The notes under the pieces are model-generated. The model worked only from the letters and a program-made list of their open reading frames with translations. It had not been told where the DNA came from and searched no databases. The translations under genes were made by a program, and so were the position numbers. A stretch of 64,000 nt of DNA from Chionis minor. Lineage: Eukaryota > Chordata > Aves > Charadriiformes > Chionididae. Where the stretch lies: the NCBI GenBank assembly GCA_013398295.1, contig VZSF01007818.1, positions 251,180-315,179 of the forward strand, given 5' to 3'. The stretch's first letter is position 1; each line of letters begins with the position of its first letter. This document shows positions 48,366 through 62,759 of the stretch, piece after piece.

Positions 48366-51300
48366 AAATAAACATGTATTTTTCCTTAATCCAGTGCCAC
48401 AGGACTTGTAAATAAAGGTTTTGTCAAAAAACCCCAAAGAATCGGTAGCTGTCTACCCTTCAAAAAGCGAAGGGAAATCTCCAGCTTTAGCTAATGGCAG
48501 ACCACGATGGGCACTGAATCCTCCTACCTCCTCCGTCAGTCCTGCTGCTGCTGTTCAGCAAGCAGAGGTCATGCAAGTCTTTCAGCTTCACCCGCCCCCT
48601 CACATCGCACGCTCTCTCATTTTTTGGCACAGGGCTTACCTGCCCAATGTTACTCCGATGACATGTTTGATCTGTGTACCCAAGTTGCCATGGAGTAGGA
48701 CAAAACTTTGTAAATCTCCACTCTTCAAACAGATTCTCTCAAGATGTGTCACTTTAACGCATTCTCTCAGCCTTTCTTTACATACCATCTCTCTTCCCTC
48801 CTTCCCCTTCAGCCCAATTGCCCTTGCCATTCCTTTCAAGAATAGCACATGCAGTAAGAAGCGAAAATGAAGCAGCTGCTCACTTGTTAAAATATTTATA
48901 TTTTTCATTTATACTTTACAGATTGAGCCAGTTATGGCTCTCTGACCCAATCTGAAAAAAGATATAGAGCTGTATGTTTCACTTAATCTAAATAAACACA
49001 CAGAGTCCCTGGTATTTGGGAGAGACAAACACAAGTGACAGGTTGGGAGGTGGGACAAAAAATGGCTATTTCTTTTTAAAATATAATCTTCCTTTCCGAT
49101 CCTTTCTTGGGAATGTTTACTTTCCTATTAACACCACACAGTATTTCAACTGCACTGTAAATATTTCTATTAATTTCCTAGTTTAGTTTAAATTTCATTA
49201 ATGTCCTAAATACAGAAAAAAAAAAAAGAAACTTCTTTAAACAATCAACAAAACGCAGAGAATTTTGCTGGGATGCTGGAAAGGCTCCTGGTTTGGTACT
49301 GACACCACTGCACTGCAAACAGCCCAGCAGCAGTTTCAGTAACTTGCTCTTAAGCACAGTTATAGCAATACCTCCAAAAATGCTACAGACACTGCACTAA
49401 CATGCAATTAATGTGCATGCAAAGAAAGGTGCATTTTCTGTAGAAAGAAGTGTGAGAATTAAAACCTGCTTAGGTTTCAGCTGCATTAACGGTAGTTGAG
49501 CAGAAAAAGTCAGTCCATATGGAAATGATCAGATAAATGAAGACTGAATGCTCCGCACAAACTTTCCTTAAGTACAGCAGAAAAATATATTACTTTTCAA
49601 CTATACAACTGACCTTAATTTTTTTTGTCTTTTCCAGTAGAAAACTCCCATCATTCATTAAAGCACTACACGTACAACGGAGTCCTTAAAAGGAGATGTG
49701 GCTTTCCCTACAAGCAAGATGGATATCTACCCGGCCCCTACCCCTACAGTTTTTTCAGCTCATAGACTAGGGGGGAAATAAATAAATAAACAAATAAGTA
49801 AGTACTGCATGTCTCTTCTACATCTCCTGAATTTTCCTCTTCACTTATCTTTGCTTTTCATACCATTAGGCTAAACTGCAGTTGGACAATATGTCATCAA
49901 CGAAAGACAGGGTTAAAACTCATGGATGGGGTTTAAGTTTCTTGTGTTCACAGCTCTCAAAAAAATACGGAAAAAATAAATAAATCTTCAAGTGGACAGT
50001 AACTCGGTGAGATGTTTCACACTTTCATTGCTCTGTGCCAGAGATCCACAGAGAGGCACTCACTTAGCAGCTGAAGCCATTGACCATGTCCCCACCTCCC
50101 CTCTGAGCTTGTCCTGGCCCTGGCTCCTCCAGCAGGGGCTGATGGACCTAGACCCGAATGCTGACACACTCAGTTTATGTTTCCTTCCTCACCTGAGCAC
50201 CAGCTTCAAGACTGGGATGTAGCCACCTGGGCTTTAATTCACAGCGGCTTGAGTTTCTGTAGCTTGTTTAAAGAGCCAAAATAATATGGACCAAACAGGG
50301 GAAGCAGACCATCACATGGGCGTAAGGAGCTCCGCTTTTCTCTGGTTTTTTCCCCCTAGAATTTGATATTTTCCCTCATTTCTGATGAGTGATTTTTAGG
50401 CAAGCCTTGCTGTTTCTTTTGTCTCCGATTCACAGATGAAGATAGCAATACTATATTCATCATCCAGATTGCAGAGACAGTTTTCTGTCTTTGTTTTGGA
50501 ATCCATGTTATTACAGATAAAACACCAGAAGGAGTAATGAAGAGGGCCGACCTCAGATGACAACTTTATGACTGCACATCAGTACCGGAGCAAAGCCACA
50601 GCATCCATCAGCGTGTGGCAGACACGTTTCCAGCAGGGAACGATGGCTGAAAGAAACCTCATTAGGGTAGGAGGCAAGATCACCAGCGGGAAGCAGAGGG
50701 GCAAATGGCTCCTCTTTTCCCCTGTCTTGTTGGCACTAGTTGTGTTTATTTCACCAGACCCAGATAATTCACATCACAAAAGAGCACAATGACCTCTGAA
50801 ACAAACGCTAACTCCGGTTATTTATTTTTTTATATATATAACAAGGCCAGTACCATATTCATTTTTCACAGGAAGAGTCACAACCATCAAGAACCGGCTG
50901 GTTCTTTCATCAAAGAACCAAAAATGACTTTGGCACTTCACAGAAAATTCACATTACTTCTGAAGGCAGAGGAAAACCCCACCCACGTCTAGCTAATTAG
51001 CCTTCACTCAAGAACCAGCTTGCCACAAAATTTCACTGGCTTGTAGCTCAGGAACCAGGCAGAGTCTTTCAGCAGCTTCTTTTTCCTTCCAGAACCGCAG
51101 CATACCTATCCTCAATGCATTAAAAAAGAAGAGATGCCAAAGCCAGATGTTCAACAGGGAAAAATGAGCTGTTGGTAACACTGAAAAGATACATTATTGG
51201 TTGCATATAACGAGGTTGGTATCAGGCTAAAAATACACAGAGGATTTGAGGATTATGGACTAGTGGTGGCAGGACCCTTCCCCTCTCATCAAATGTCTGG

Positions 51301-54300
51301 TTCTCCCTTGAGAAATTGCAGCTGGAGCCACTGTTGACAATGGGCATGCTGACACCCTCCCATCTCTCTCTCCAGTTAGAGCAAGAGGACAGGAAAGCCA
51401 CAGCTCCTCCATCACCTGTGGCGAGCGTCCCATGGGAGGAGACAATGGGTCCAGATCAGCCATGGGTACATGGCAGCATTTCTGTTAGCTGGGACACACG
51501 ATAAGACGTTTATTTGGACTCACTGCTTTTACACCACCTTCATGCCAGCTGTAGAACAGCTAGTATCTGATGAGGCACCAAGCCAACTGGTACTGAACTA
51601 CATAATTCAACTATTCTTTTCCTATTTTTTATTTTTTACTAGAAGCCTTGAGACTGGATGTGCAAGGAACAACGAAGTGGGATTTACCTCATCCCAAAGC
51701 CACCACAGCAAAAGACAGTAAGACTAGGAGGGGTGTCTACACAATAAAGACTGAAGTGCCCATCAGACTTGGCCGCTGTTTAATAACATACCTGACCCCT
51801 GCCCTTCCAGTCATGCCTCACAAAAGTTTCCCACAAGAAACATAACTTTTGCAGCCTGCCAAAAGGCTTAACGAGAGCATGAGGCTCCTGCGAGGCTCTC
51901 CTCTCTCCTCAGGAGAAGATCCCAAGGCTGTCCTCAGTCCTGAGGCCGAGGGCTTGTGAGCAGCTATGAGAACATGCCCTGACAAAAGTCCTCCCCATGT
52001 CAATGCCAGGACACGCCACCTACCATCCCTCTTGTGGAGCTGGGCGTGCAGCAGTCACGGGGCATTTCATGGGTGCCTTGCACCCTCCGCCGCAGGGCTG
52101 GGTGGGACTGGCATGGCATGTCCCTGCATGGAACCAGGAGAACGTGGCATTCACAGGGCACTCCAAGCAGGGCTGTATGTCCCTGGCACATTCTCAGTGT
52201 TTTCAGACCTCTGACTCCGCTATTCCAGTGCAGTTTCTGGTCCAAAGGGCTCTGGGAAAATTAATAGGCATGCAAAATGTCGTGCTAAGAAAGAGAAGCT
52301 CTCCTGTAGGCACTTGAGAGCCTCCTGTTTCAGCTGGTGCAGTAAGGTCATTCACGTCTCCCCCTTCAGTTTAACTTAAACCCTTAAACAATTCTTTTTA
52401 ATTAATAGAGCCATACCTAATAATCTACCTACTGCTGGGTCTGAAAGCTAAGGTACAACACAAACATGAACCAGATTTTTTTCTTTTCTTAAATATTCTT
52501 GGTCTTTTCTTTGAGGGGTCTTTAAAAGATATTTAGACTCAATGAAGTGGAAGTACATGTTTTTAAAAACGTAGATTACTACAGATACACAGAAGAACAG
52601 AGAGGAGTCTGCAGACTGAGCTTGGGAGAATCCCCTCCATCCCCCAAACCCAAGCATCTTCACTGCTGAAGAATGCCTGAAACAGCAAGTGGACAAGAGC
52701 TAGAGCCAAGCTTTTCACCTCCTACAACTATCATTTTACGTATCTGAATTCATGATGAGCCTCAACTGTGGAGTTTGATCCAGGTTTTTGGTCCAGATCT
52801 GTCTCTTTACTGGAAAATGAAAATGTGTTTACATGCACAGTACTTGTAAATGTTTGGGAATACCTTGTATTTTATGAAAAGATCCTCTGGTATTACAGCA
52901 GATGTCTCTCCAGTTACAAGGAACTATAATAGAGACAATCAGTCTTGATACCAATTTCCCTTTTTCCTCCTTGTATTTCTGAACTGCTGGCCTAAAGAGT
53001 TTCCTTATTTTACCCCAAAGCATTAAACAAAGTTCCTTTGGTGGCACTATATTTAAGAAACCTGGTGGCCTTCTTCACCTGCAAAGACGTTTAAGATAAC
53101 ACAAAAATTACTATTTCCATTTGGAATTTTGGGCTTTAAATGTCACAGATTACCTGAAAATATTTAAGCTCCACTTAAATCTAGTAGTAAAATCTTCAAG
53201 TCATTAGCTGAGATTTAGCATGAAGATCAGATAGTTTCAGGCACTACGAGGTTGTTCTTCATCAGAAAGTGCTAAAAGGAAAATGGAGTTAATCCTAAAA
53301 CGGTTGGTTTATCCCTGTTTTCCAACACAGGTGTGCATGTAGCCTGCTGGCAGATGTTACCAGGAAGCAAACTACAGACCAGAGGTTAAAACCATTACAA
53401 CAAGAGATCATTGTAGAAAAATCAAGATAATAATTAGGGAAAAGTGTTTTCCAGCCTGTGATTTCTCCCTGCTCTTTTATATAGTTTATATATCAGTTCT
53501 TTTTTTTTTTCTTCCTCCCATTTCTTTTCTGACAATCCAGCTGACGGTGCTGGTTATGAGGTTTAGCTCCCCCAGGGTAGCAATGCTGCAGTGACAGCTG
53601 AGTGACCCAGGTAGGAACAGCCCAGCAAGGGTATGAGAATGAATCTCAGGATTTTTTGTACAATAGTCTTGCTTTCTCCTGCAGACTACCTCCCTCATCT
53701 GTCACAAGGACCGTCCAAAACACCTCCTCTACCCAGCTGCAAAGAGAGGTGGCGTGGTCTATATGGGTAGTTGTACATATAGCAACTCAAAAGACAGCAA
53801 CTTTAACAGAGAGGACACGGGAGAGGGGGAAGAAAAAAGCCCCAAACCCAAATAACTCCAGGCAGACTTGACATCACAGGGAAGTAATAGTGATGGGAAA
53901 AGAATCGGAAATGAGCAAAATGCAATATAAGCACAGTGGTTATTTCCTGTTCATTTATTTCTTAATTTTTTATTCGTGTGTCGATTAACCCCATCTGTTT
54001 TTTTCATTCAGCCCCTGAAGGGAGGATATGGGACACAGTTTAATAACAAGGTTCCCACAAGACAGGGCAATTCAATGTCATCTCAATACACTGTTCCAAA
54101 AAGTAGAAAGAGGCACAACAGAAAAGACCGAACGCAAGACTGCCACATGACAAGCAATATCCATTTGCAGAGACATGTAGGATAAGAATGAACTGACAGC
54201 CGAACGGAGAACAAAACCAACATAATCCAACACTAGACACTGAAGAAAGAGCATACACTGTGAAAGCTAGTTCTAGCGTGGCTGCAAGCAGCAAGAGGGC

Positions 54301-57300
54301 TTTCCCACTGCTACTCCTGCCATGAATTTTGATGGTAACCATGGAGCACTTGCAACATCATGAGAAAGAGACCAAGAATATCGTATTTTAGGAAAAATCT
54401 CTACAGATCGTTCTTTTGAAATCTCTTCAAATTAAACATCATGGAAGAGGAAACCTGTAACCATCTTTTGGCAACTCTGCAAGATAATGTTCTAATTTCA
54501 TTTTGGTAAATGGCCAAATGCTACCAGGTCTCCTTTAACAAGTGCAACCAAAGCTACCTGAGGCCCTGCCTGGCTGAGGTGGCCATACTCCTTATTCAAA
54601 CAAAGGCAACCATTTCTTCACCACTTCACAGGACTCCATCTAAAAGTCAGCTTTTACACCAGTCAACTTTGGATACAAGCTTTCAGGGTTAAAGACTGAA
54701 AATACGACTTCTGAACAAATAGTCCCACCATGTTACTTGCGTTATAGTCCTCCTAATACGGATTATGGAGGTTATGAACTTGCTTTAGAAGAAAGTCTTG
54801 TCTACAACTTACTTATAATAGCCTCTTCTTTTTAAAAAAAAGGTTATCATTTATAGTTCTCCCCCACACTTCGGGACAAAGGCATTCAGCCCTCCATGTT
54901 ACCCTGGTGCTCTAATCTGGGGTTACAATCATATAGCAAAAAGTGATTTATTGCCCTAGGATACTCTACGAAAGGTACCCAGCTCTGAAAACAGGCTCAA
55001 AAAAGGAAGTTTTCATCACTCGGTTCATAATAAAAACATTTGAAAGAAAAGGGGGAATAAAAAACACATGCGCAACACAGATGATGTAGGAAAAATCTGT
55101 TTGTTGGTGAAATTGGTCAAGATGATCACATCTGTTCTGAAGTACAGTTCTCAAACACAAACAAGGCCACAAGCAAAGGCAAGGATTAAACAGAAAGGAG
55201 GAAAGCAAGAGGCCTTTGCACCTTTTTTAGCACTGGCCACTCTGGCACGTACCCTCATACTTTTTGAGGCAGAGGTGCCAACACATATCCCTAGAGATCA
55301 GTGGCCCTTCTCTTCTGAGCATGAGAGAGAGGGATGTGATCAAAACAACTCGGCAGCAGGACCTTGGGAAAGCTGTTCCCCTATCTAACTGCATCCATCT
55401 GCTTTGGGACACACACACAAATCCGGTTGCAAATTTTTTCTGGGAAAACAGAGATCTTATAAAAAAAAAAATAGAACAGAAAACACACAAATCAGATGCC
55501 TTTTCATTAGATTCCAAAACCCCCCAGATATTAGAAAAACTTCAGTCAGTATAGATGGAAACTATATTTTTGGAAACACAAAATTCAAGCATGTGTAAAT
55601 TCAGACCAGCCAAGCACTGTCCACCCTGCAGAGAAATGCCTCCAGAGCATTCCCTCTGAGTCCTACAGCTAGAAACAAATCCTTTTGCTACACAGGCAAT
55701 CGAGTTTTGAGTAGAAATTTTTGCTTTCAGTAGGGTATCAAAGTCAATAGCAAGTTCTACTAAAATAAAACACAAACACACAATAGGAGGAGTTTTGTGC
55801 AATGAGACTGTATGCGTCCATAAAAATTTATGGAGACGAAATGACAACACACTCTGGGCGCTTTCTGGGAGCAAATGTTGGACGCAGCTAGTTACAAAAG
55901 AAAGCCAAGATAGGAAATAAAGTCTGAAAAATCTTTTGATATATTGTATTTGCCATGGAAATGCATATAATAAAATGTACACTGAAATGGAGGAGCAGGA
56001 AAAATATGCAGTTACCAAGGGGGAAGCAGCATGCTCAAATAACTCATTTTCCTCTAAATTTCCTTTGTAAAAGGATGGAAAGAAGGTGCTCTATGAGTCC
56101 TCAGAGGTAAAAGCTGCTATGTAACAACTCAATAAAAGAAAGGCTATTTTATACAGAGCAAATCTCTATTAAGATTAATTACAAAACACTGTAAACCGGT
56201 AAACTTCGCTTTATCAGTCTGTTGTCATTTTCTTTTAAAACCTCATGACCTTCTCACCATGCCCTTGAATTGTAGCATTAGTTATATACAATATTGTGAA
56301 GTAAAATGAACAATGATCATCCATGCCCAAACTTTATATATAGATTTAAAAAAACATTGGCAAATGGGCTATTAAAAGTGGATGCACCTTATTGATTCCC
56401 CCTTAAAGCAATTTACAGTTAGACAGCACTATTTGCTCACTAGCATTAGAACAAAAATTGCTTGTATTTATCTTGTTGGCAAGGACAAAACACATCAGTG
56501 CATTAGAGCTGAGATTTGTACTTTGTTCAAACAGTGCTGAGAGCTTGTCCATTGTATCTAGCACAGAACTGCACATGTGCTAGCATGTTGATACTTTGAA
56601 AGATGAAAATTAGCAAAAGACAGAAATATTTTGCCCTGTAATTGCATTTCCAAGTGATTCCCTATATTCTTCACTCCTCGGTGGGTCTTCTTCAAGACAA
56701 GTAATCATAGAAAACACATTCACTGCAAAATGTCTGGAGATGCAATAGTGCATTTCATCAAGACAAAAATATCTTTATCTATGATACTTTAATTGATACG
56801 CCCAAAGAGGAAAAAGGACATATTGTAGGGAAAGACAGCTACAGAGACCAAAAGAGGAAGTAAGAGGTATCTTGACTGACCTGAGAAAAAGAAATCTGTT
56901 TGACCAATTCCTTACAATATCCTGGTTCAGGATAGGCCCCTCCACTAATGTGCCCTCTTCCCTCATAGGTCTCCTCTTATACATCTTTTTCCAAGGCCAT
57001 TCAAGGAAGTTTTAGAAAAATGCAGGAGTGTTGCATTTTGCGTAATTCAGTGAGAAAATTCTTCAGACCATGCTGCACGAGACCGTGTTTATTAAAGACA
57101 GATACAGGATCTGTATGTCTGATTGAGTCATGCTCAATGGTTTCAAAATCTGCCCACCCTCACCAGGCACCACTTTAGGTACACACCTTTTCACTTTTAC
57201 AAACAGCCTTTCTCAAAAACACACTGCCCAGAAAGTCAAATAGTTATAAAAATATTAGTTTTCATAATCAGACAAAAGAGAGTGGAGAGAAAGGTTTCCC

Positions 57301-59632
57301 TTTGTTGCTTTGGAGTAAGGTTATACGTGATAATGACTATCCCTAATGACCGCGAGCATCATTTAATCCAGCCACTGACTGAACCCCGAGGTCAAAACCA
57401 AGCAGGGACATGAGTGATGCCATCATGTTATTAAGTCACCAGGAGCACTGATGCATCAGAGAGGCTAAGATGACTTGAGTTTGTTCCTAGCAGATGCTTA
57501 TCTTTTCTGTATCAGCAACCACTGTCACTGCTGCATGTCCAAGCACCTACCCCTAAGAGTCAAACTGCCTTTGCTCTACCACATGCAGCAATGCCATGTC
57601 ACAGCATGGTGACACCCTGATCTTGACCCGTATTCCTCTGCTGCTCTGGTTTGGAAACCTCTTATTTGTGTGTAAATGCCATCTTTCTCTCATGCTCATT
57701 ACCATCTACACCGGAGATTATTTCCAATTCGGGTAAACACTTTTCTCATCCTCATAAATTCTGAGGTGGTTCCATGAAATGAATTTATTCATTTGGGGAT
57801 ACAACTGTGAAAAATCCAACCTCATGCCTATCTATTAAGGAGAGCTTTCAGACTAGAGGGTACCCATGCTTCAAATGTAGTCCTGCAGTAATAAATTAGC
57901 CCTTATTCACTTAATGCCATTTTCTTCTTGATGAACTTAGCAGATACCATCAGAGCGCTGAAACGCCTTGAGCGAGTTATAGACTCGGTGTCCTTGAGAT
58001 TAACTGATCAGCCACGACATGAACCAATACCTGAAAGCTCTCAATAACCAGAGACCACCGTGCTTTTTTGACAGTTTCTGGGAATGCAGTCTAGAAAAAA
58101 CAGGACTTTTCTCGAAAAAGCCTAGGGAGACAATGGGAACCACAGAAACCTTGCATTCCCAAAAGACTAGCAAAAATAGCAAACCTTTCTCCATGGGGTG
58201 TTCATCTGACACTTGCCATTTTGGAGGTCAGTGGAAGGCAGGTTGGGCAGCCCGTCTCTGCCAAAGCAAAGGAGACACTCTCCAGTCTCTGAGAAAAGAG
58301 CCGTTTTTGTCACAGGGAGATCTGTGCGTCCAGGAACACCTCCTGTGACCAAACGTAACTGGCATGTACTCAAGATTGGAATCAGGACACAGAACAACAA
58401 CAAAAGCTCTGCAGCTGCCTCGGCATCACACATTTGGATTGCGCAAGTCATCAATAACATTCTTCTACTGCCATTATACAGAATAGCCATTTCTGCCCTT
58501 GATGACTGAACCCGATTGCCTCCTACCTCTTCTGAAGGGGCACCATGCCTCCAGACACACACCGTGTGTCTGAACGCTTCATGCCCTCCTTGTTCTGGCT
58601 TTTGGGTGCCCATAAGTTCGTACATTAACAGCCAAATAAAACACACAACTGCACAGTTATGCCTTGCCCAGCAGACCAGATTTTTCCTACCATATTCATC
58701 ACACAAACAAACATCTCAACAGCTACATACAATGTCACCACTATAGAATCAACAAACCATTTGTGGACTTTGACTGTTTAAAGGGAAAAAGGTGAAGCTT
58801 TTGTAAAAGGCACCAGCAGAGGCATACAAAAATCTGTGTAACATTCATCTCAGCATAACGGCTTCAAGCCTCACTTTAGGCTTCTCACAGGCTTCTGGAA
58901 CCATATTAGTTACATCTTTATGAAAGGCTTTAAGAAAAAAAAAAGTTGTTACAGAGATAAAGGGTATGCCACAGATGTATTATTTCCTTACACTGAAGTA
59001 AATACTCATTAATATACTGGAGATGTCTGATTTAACAAAGCACTGGGGCTGATCCCAAAAGTCACACCCATGCACTGACTTGCTTTCTTCAAATAAGTGT
59101 GAGCTGAGGTTATTCAGAGCCTCCACAAAAAAGCCTTAAGAAACAGCTGTGTTTTGCACTGTTAACTGTTCTTTAAGCATTTACAGGCAGGATACTGTTA
59201 GTAAATAAACATATAATACTTCCATGATACACTCCATTTCTATACTATTGAAAGGGAAGTTAATTTTACGACTAAAGCTTGGTTTTCAGTGAACACAGCT
59301 TTAGCACAGATGGTTTGCTGCTGCTGAAATCCACAGGATTTCCACAGCATCTGCATCATTGGTTATTATCACCATTACCTCAATGAATCTGTGGTTTGCC
59401 AAATCGATCCAGGCAAAATGTAGGATCTACTTCCCATTCAGAGAAGGTTCCTAGATGTCAGACAGGACATTCTCTCTGAATCAGCACTGATGGTTCTTCG
59501 AGGCATTTGCTGAATTTTGCAAACTAGACAGTGGCAATTTGCCCAGCTCCTCTGAGCAATTAACACTGATTCAAAAACGAGTAGAGACATTTGGAGTAAA
59601 CAAGCAGCATAAGAGCACTCCTGGAGATTTCA

Positions 59633-59634
<2 letters not shown>

Positions 59635-59662
<28 letters not shown>
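59635..59662. repeat. (TG)14 microsatellite
   Basis: A perfect TG dinucleotide array. The Cys-Val run it encodes in one short open frame is an artefact of the repeat. Confidence 0.96.
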
Positions 59663-59665
<3 letters not shown>

Positions 59666-61111
59666 GGTGGAGATTTTCATCCAAGAAAGTGGATTCAGCT
59701 AGAAGAGGCATCATGATCATCTGGAGCTCCAACCAGTAAATGCTAAAAGGCAAAGAGAACAGAAAAAACAGCAGGGTCTTCTTCTGTCTGTCTGAATATG
59801 GCTGTCAAGAGGAAAACCGAAACCAGTTCAAGAATTTTTGTTCCTGGGAATACCAATAACTTCAGGGAGCTGCTTTACAAAACCATTTATGGCAGCTACG
59901 AGAAGCATCTAGAGGTCAGGAGACTGCATCAGCCAGCACCAGCAAATCAGCAGGAATCACATTCAACCAGTTGAAGGACTGCAGGTTAATAGCCTCTAGC
60001 CCACTCAGCAATGTCATGGTTAACTATAAAACATCATAAAATGGACCAATGGCCAAATTGTTCCAAAGGCTTTGACAGATCAGCAGAATTAGAAAAGCAC
60101 AATCCTGTAAACCATACAAACATCATGCTGGTGGTGGAAACTTCACAACATTCACACATTTGGATTGAGCTTCCTTTTAAAAATCCAAGCTCATGTTTAA
60201 AAATTGAAATGTTGCTGCATGGGGCAATTCTCTAAGATGGACAACTAGCCTGAGTTCTCTTCTTGGAAACTGCTAGAGGTGGAAGGAAATTCTCTGAAAT
60301 TCATCACTAAGTTTTACCACTCCTCAAAATCTTCGTTCATCCATTTCCTGATGTCATATCACCCTGCTGTATATACAGCCTGATGTCCACAGTATCACTT
60401 AGAGCAGGAAAACGCCTGTGTTTGAATGAACTACCACGCTAAAACTGGGTTGGTAATGATTCATGGAGAAGACCAGGCCAGGCCAATTTTATTCAGTACA
60501 GGTCTATCTCCAAGGATGCTTCTATTGTTTCTTTTCTTCTTCAAAGCCTATACCATTCAAATCCCCATTAACCTGTGCAGGATTCAAATAAATCAAGCTC
60601 AGCGTGCCTCAGGACTGCAAGAGCCTTCTGATCTTTTGGACCACCTTGTCCAAAGATCATCTTGTTCCCAGCTCCAGCAGTAGCAGCAGCAAAGGAAAGC
60701 AGCCAGGAACGCAGTGAAGAAAAAAAGATCTCTCTCATGATGTTTTCTGTCTTTCCATCATCCCTCTGCTGAACAAATTCTGGAACTAGGGGGATGTAGT
60801 TGTATTTAATGGCACTCGATAGATATTTCGTCTACAAAGCTCCCCTGCTTGTTCTCTGAGCCCATATAAACAGTGGTAATGAGTTCAAGGGTTTTAAAAA
60901 AAAATCTAAATAAAACTTGACACAGCTGTCAAATGCATGACAGGGACTATAACGTACTGTTGCAATACAGTGGTATTTATGAAAAATCAAACACAAGAAG
61001 CTAAAGGCATTGGTGTATGCTTTGAAAAGGGAAGGCATGGCCCTGGCTCTGACTCCTTTTGCAGGAAGAAACTCGTTAGTGACACAAGGCCATGCCTCGA
61101 GGCATGATTAA

Positions 61112-61212
61112 AGGACCTGTCCTGCAAACATTTAAGGCTCCAGCTCAGTTTCACTGGGATTCCTCAGGTGCTTAAAGCAAAGCAAGGGTGTAAATGTTTG
61201 AAGAAAGCCCCT
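61112..61212. mobile_element. Decayed palindromic ancient amniote repeat
   Basis: The segment reads ggacctgtcctgcaaacat near its start and cactgggattcctcaggtgc, cttaaagc and gtaaatgtttg toward its end. I recall a palindromic interspersed repeat common in turtles, crocodiles and birds with the order gatcctgcaaac, a central caatggga, gtgcttaaag, then gtgtttgcagg. The match is to remembered family text, so I give no family name. It is heavily mutated, and the left half is poorly kept. It has no coding capacity. Confidence 0.4.
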
Positions 61213-61560
61213 TTGCTAATGTTTGACACTGTGAGAGCACCAAATATTTGTTATTGACTTGGGCAACCTAGGGACTCTCAAAGATATGTTACACTCTTAT
61301 TCGCAGAATCTGATCCCACAGTAAGGTGGACTGTGTCAAAGGAAGGTCAAGGGAATAGACCTGTTAACAAAGCGCTAAGAATTCACATCTTTTGCTCTCC
61401 TGGTTTACAGCCTGTCACCTGAGCCTCCTTCAGCCTCAAAAGACTCTGCCAGTACACAGTTCTGTTTTGGAAACAGAGCTCAGTACACTGGAAAAGCTTA
61501 CAGTTTCCAAATACTGTTTTTAAAAATATTCTGTAGTTTTTTGAGGAGAAGAGAGGACCA

Positions 61561-61593
61561 TGTAGTACCATGACCCCTAGACATGGTACTACA
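61561..61593. repeat. Perfect inverted repeat, 12-bp arms, 9-bp spacer
   Basis: tgtagtaccatg (61561-61572) and catggtactaca (61582-61593) are exact reverse complements around acccctaga. The arms have mixed composition, so chance occurrence is less likely than for an AT-only hairpin. No flanking duplication or known element is recognised. Two long overlapping antisense open frames cross this area, but neither is recognisable. Confidence 0.93.
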
Positions 61594-62759
61594 CCACACT
61601 ATTGTACAAAACCAGCCACTGCCCAACGACTGCTGGAACAGCAAATCTGTCTCTTGGACACATGGCAGAAGCTCAGACCAGCACAACCTTTGCAGCAGTA
61701 TCTCCTTGTGGGAGCCACGCACCTCTGGTCCTTCCCTCCTGCTCCACACGTGCTCACAGGGCAGGAGGGCGCTCAAAGCCTGGTCTGGTGTCCAGCAAGC
61801 ACGAGGCATAGCTCGGCGGTCCCTGAGCCGCCCAGCACCCCAAAAACCCAAGGGATGGAGTGCAGCACCCGACCCAAGCAAGGCTGCAGCGGTGGGACAG
61901 CTGTAGGGAGACACGAGTAGAGTGGGTGCATCTCCCTGGGGTCTGGGCGTCAAGAGCACTTACCCACTTCCACATTTGCCATGGGAAGCGCTTAGCCTTG
62001 GACACACTAGCGGGAAAAGCGGCAGAGGAGCACAGCCTGTGCCAGCACTGCTGGCAGTGCTCCCTCTGACCTGAGAAGTAAACTGGGGAAAAGCAGCATG
62101 AATTTAATGCTGTTGTGAGCACGTAACTAGAGGGAAGATGACCACCTTGAGTCCTGAATAACAACTTCTTCAGGCAGGGGAGTTTCAGGCTCCCCAGAAG
62201 AGAGAAGAGCTCTCTGGGAAAGCTAATGGAGTGCTCTGCGGTGACACGGAGCAAAGAAGAAAGCAGGTTTAAAAAGGACTGGTTTGGGCTTTTCTAAGTA
62301 CATTCCCTTGTTTAGGATTAGAATAGAATGACTTTTGCTACACTGCAGAGCAATTATAAAAATAATTCTATTTACCTATTAGTATCTTTTATCCTCAGAG
62401 ATCCAAGGGGTATTTATGAACCATAGGCCAGACACTTTAGCTCAGGAATGTGTACAACTGCAAACAAACACCTTCCGGGCTTGTTCAGTTCAAACATTTG
62501 CACCCGTGAACATCCAGCTAAGTGTTTCATTTCATCTGCTTTTAAACAAACAAACAAGAAAACATGCTATTTGCAAAAATTATTTGTAGAAATAAAATTT
62601 GTGTGTTTTTAGGAAAATACTGAAAAAGCTCCACTAAGAAAAAAACCACACTCTAGTAAAATTACAAATTCAAGTGTGGTCCTGTTGCAGATTCCGTAAT
62701 AACTATATTTAATTACACCCGTGCATACCAATTTACCTCCGCTTTCTCGGAGGTTGTTT

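Larger units (their letters stand above)
45503..59634. other. Non-coding single-copy DNA
   Basis: The longest frames are 149 codons (48421-48870, +), 158 codons (55542-56018, -) and 179 codons (58167-58706, -). None carries a recognisable motif, and the last is overlapped by two plus-strand frames. There is a T18 run and an AAAGC array, and AT-rich stretches near 50820 and 53480. No interspersed repeat is recognised after CR1 copy 3. Confidence 0.72.

Noticed and set aside
58167..58706. Assigning a function to the 179-codon frame
   Set aside because: No motif or family resemblance was seen; it is recorded only as an observation.
61498..62254. Two overlapping minus-strand frames (153 and 166 codons)
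   Set aside because: They overlap each other in different frames and have several antisense frames. This fits G+C-rich non-coding DNA.
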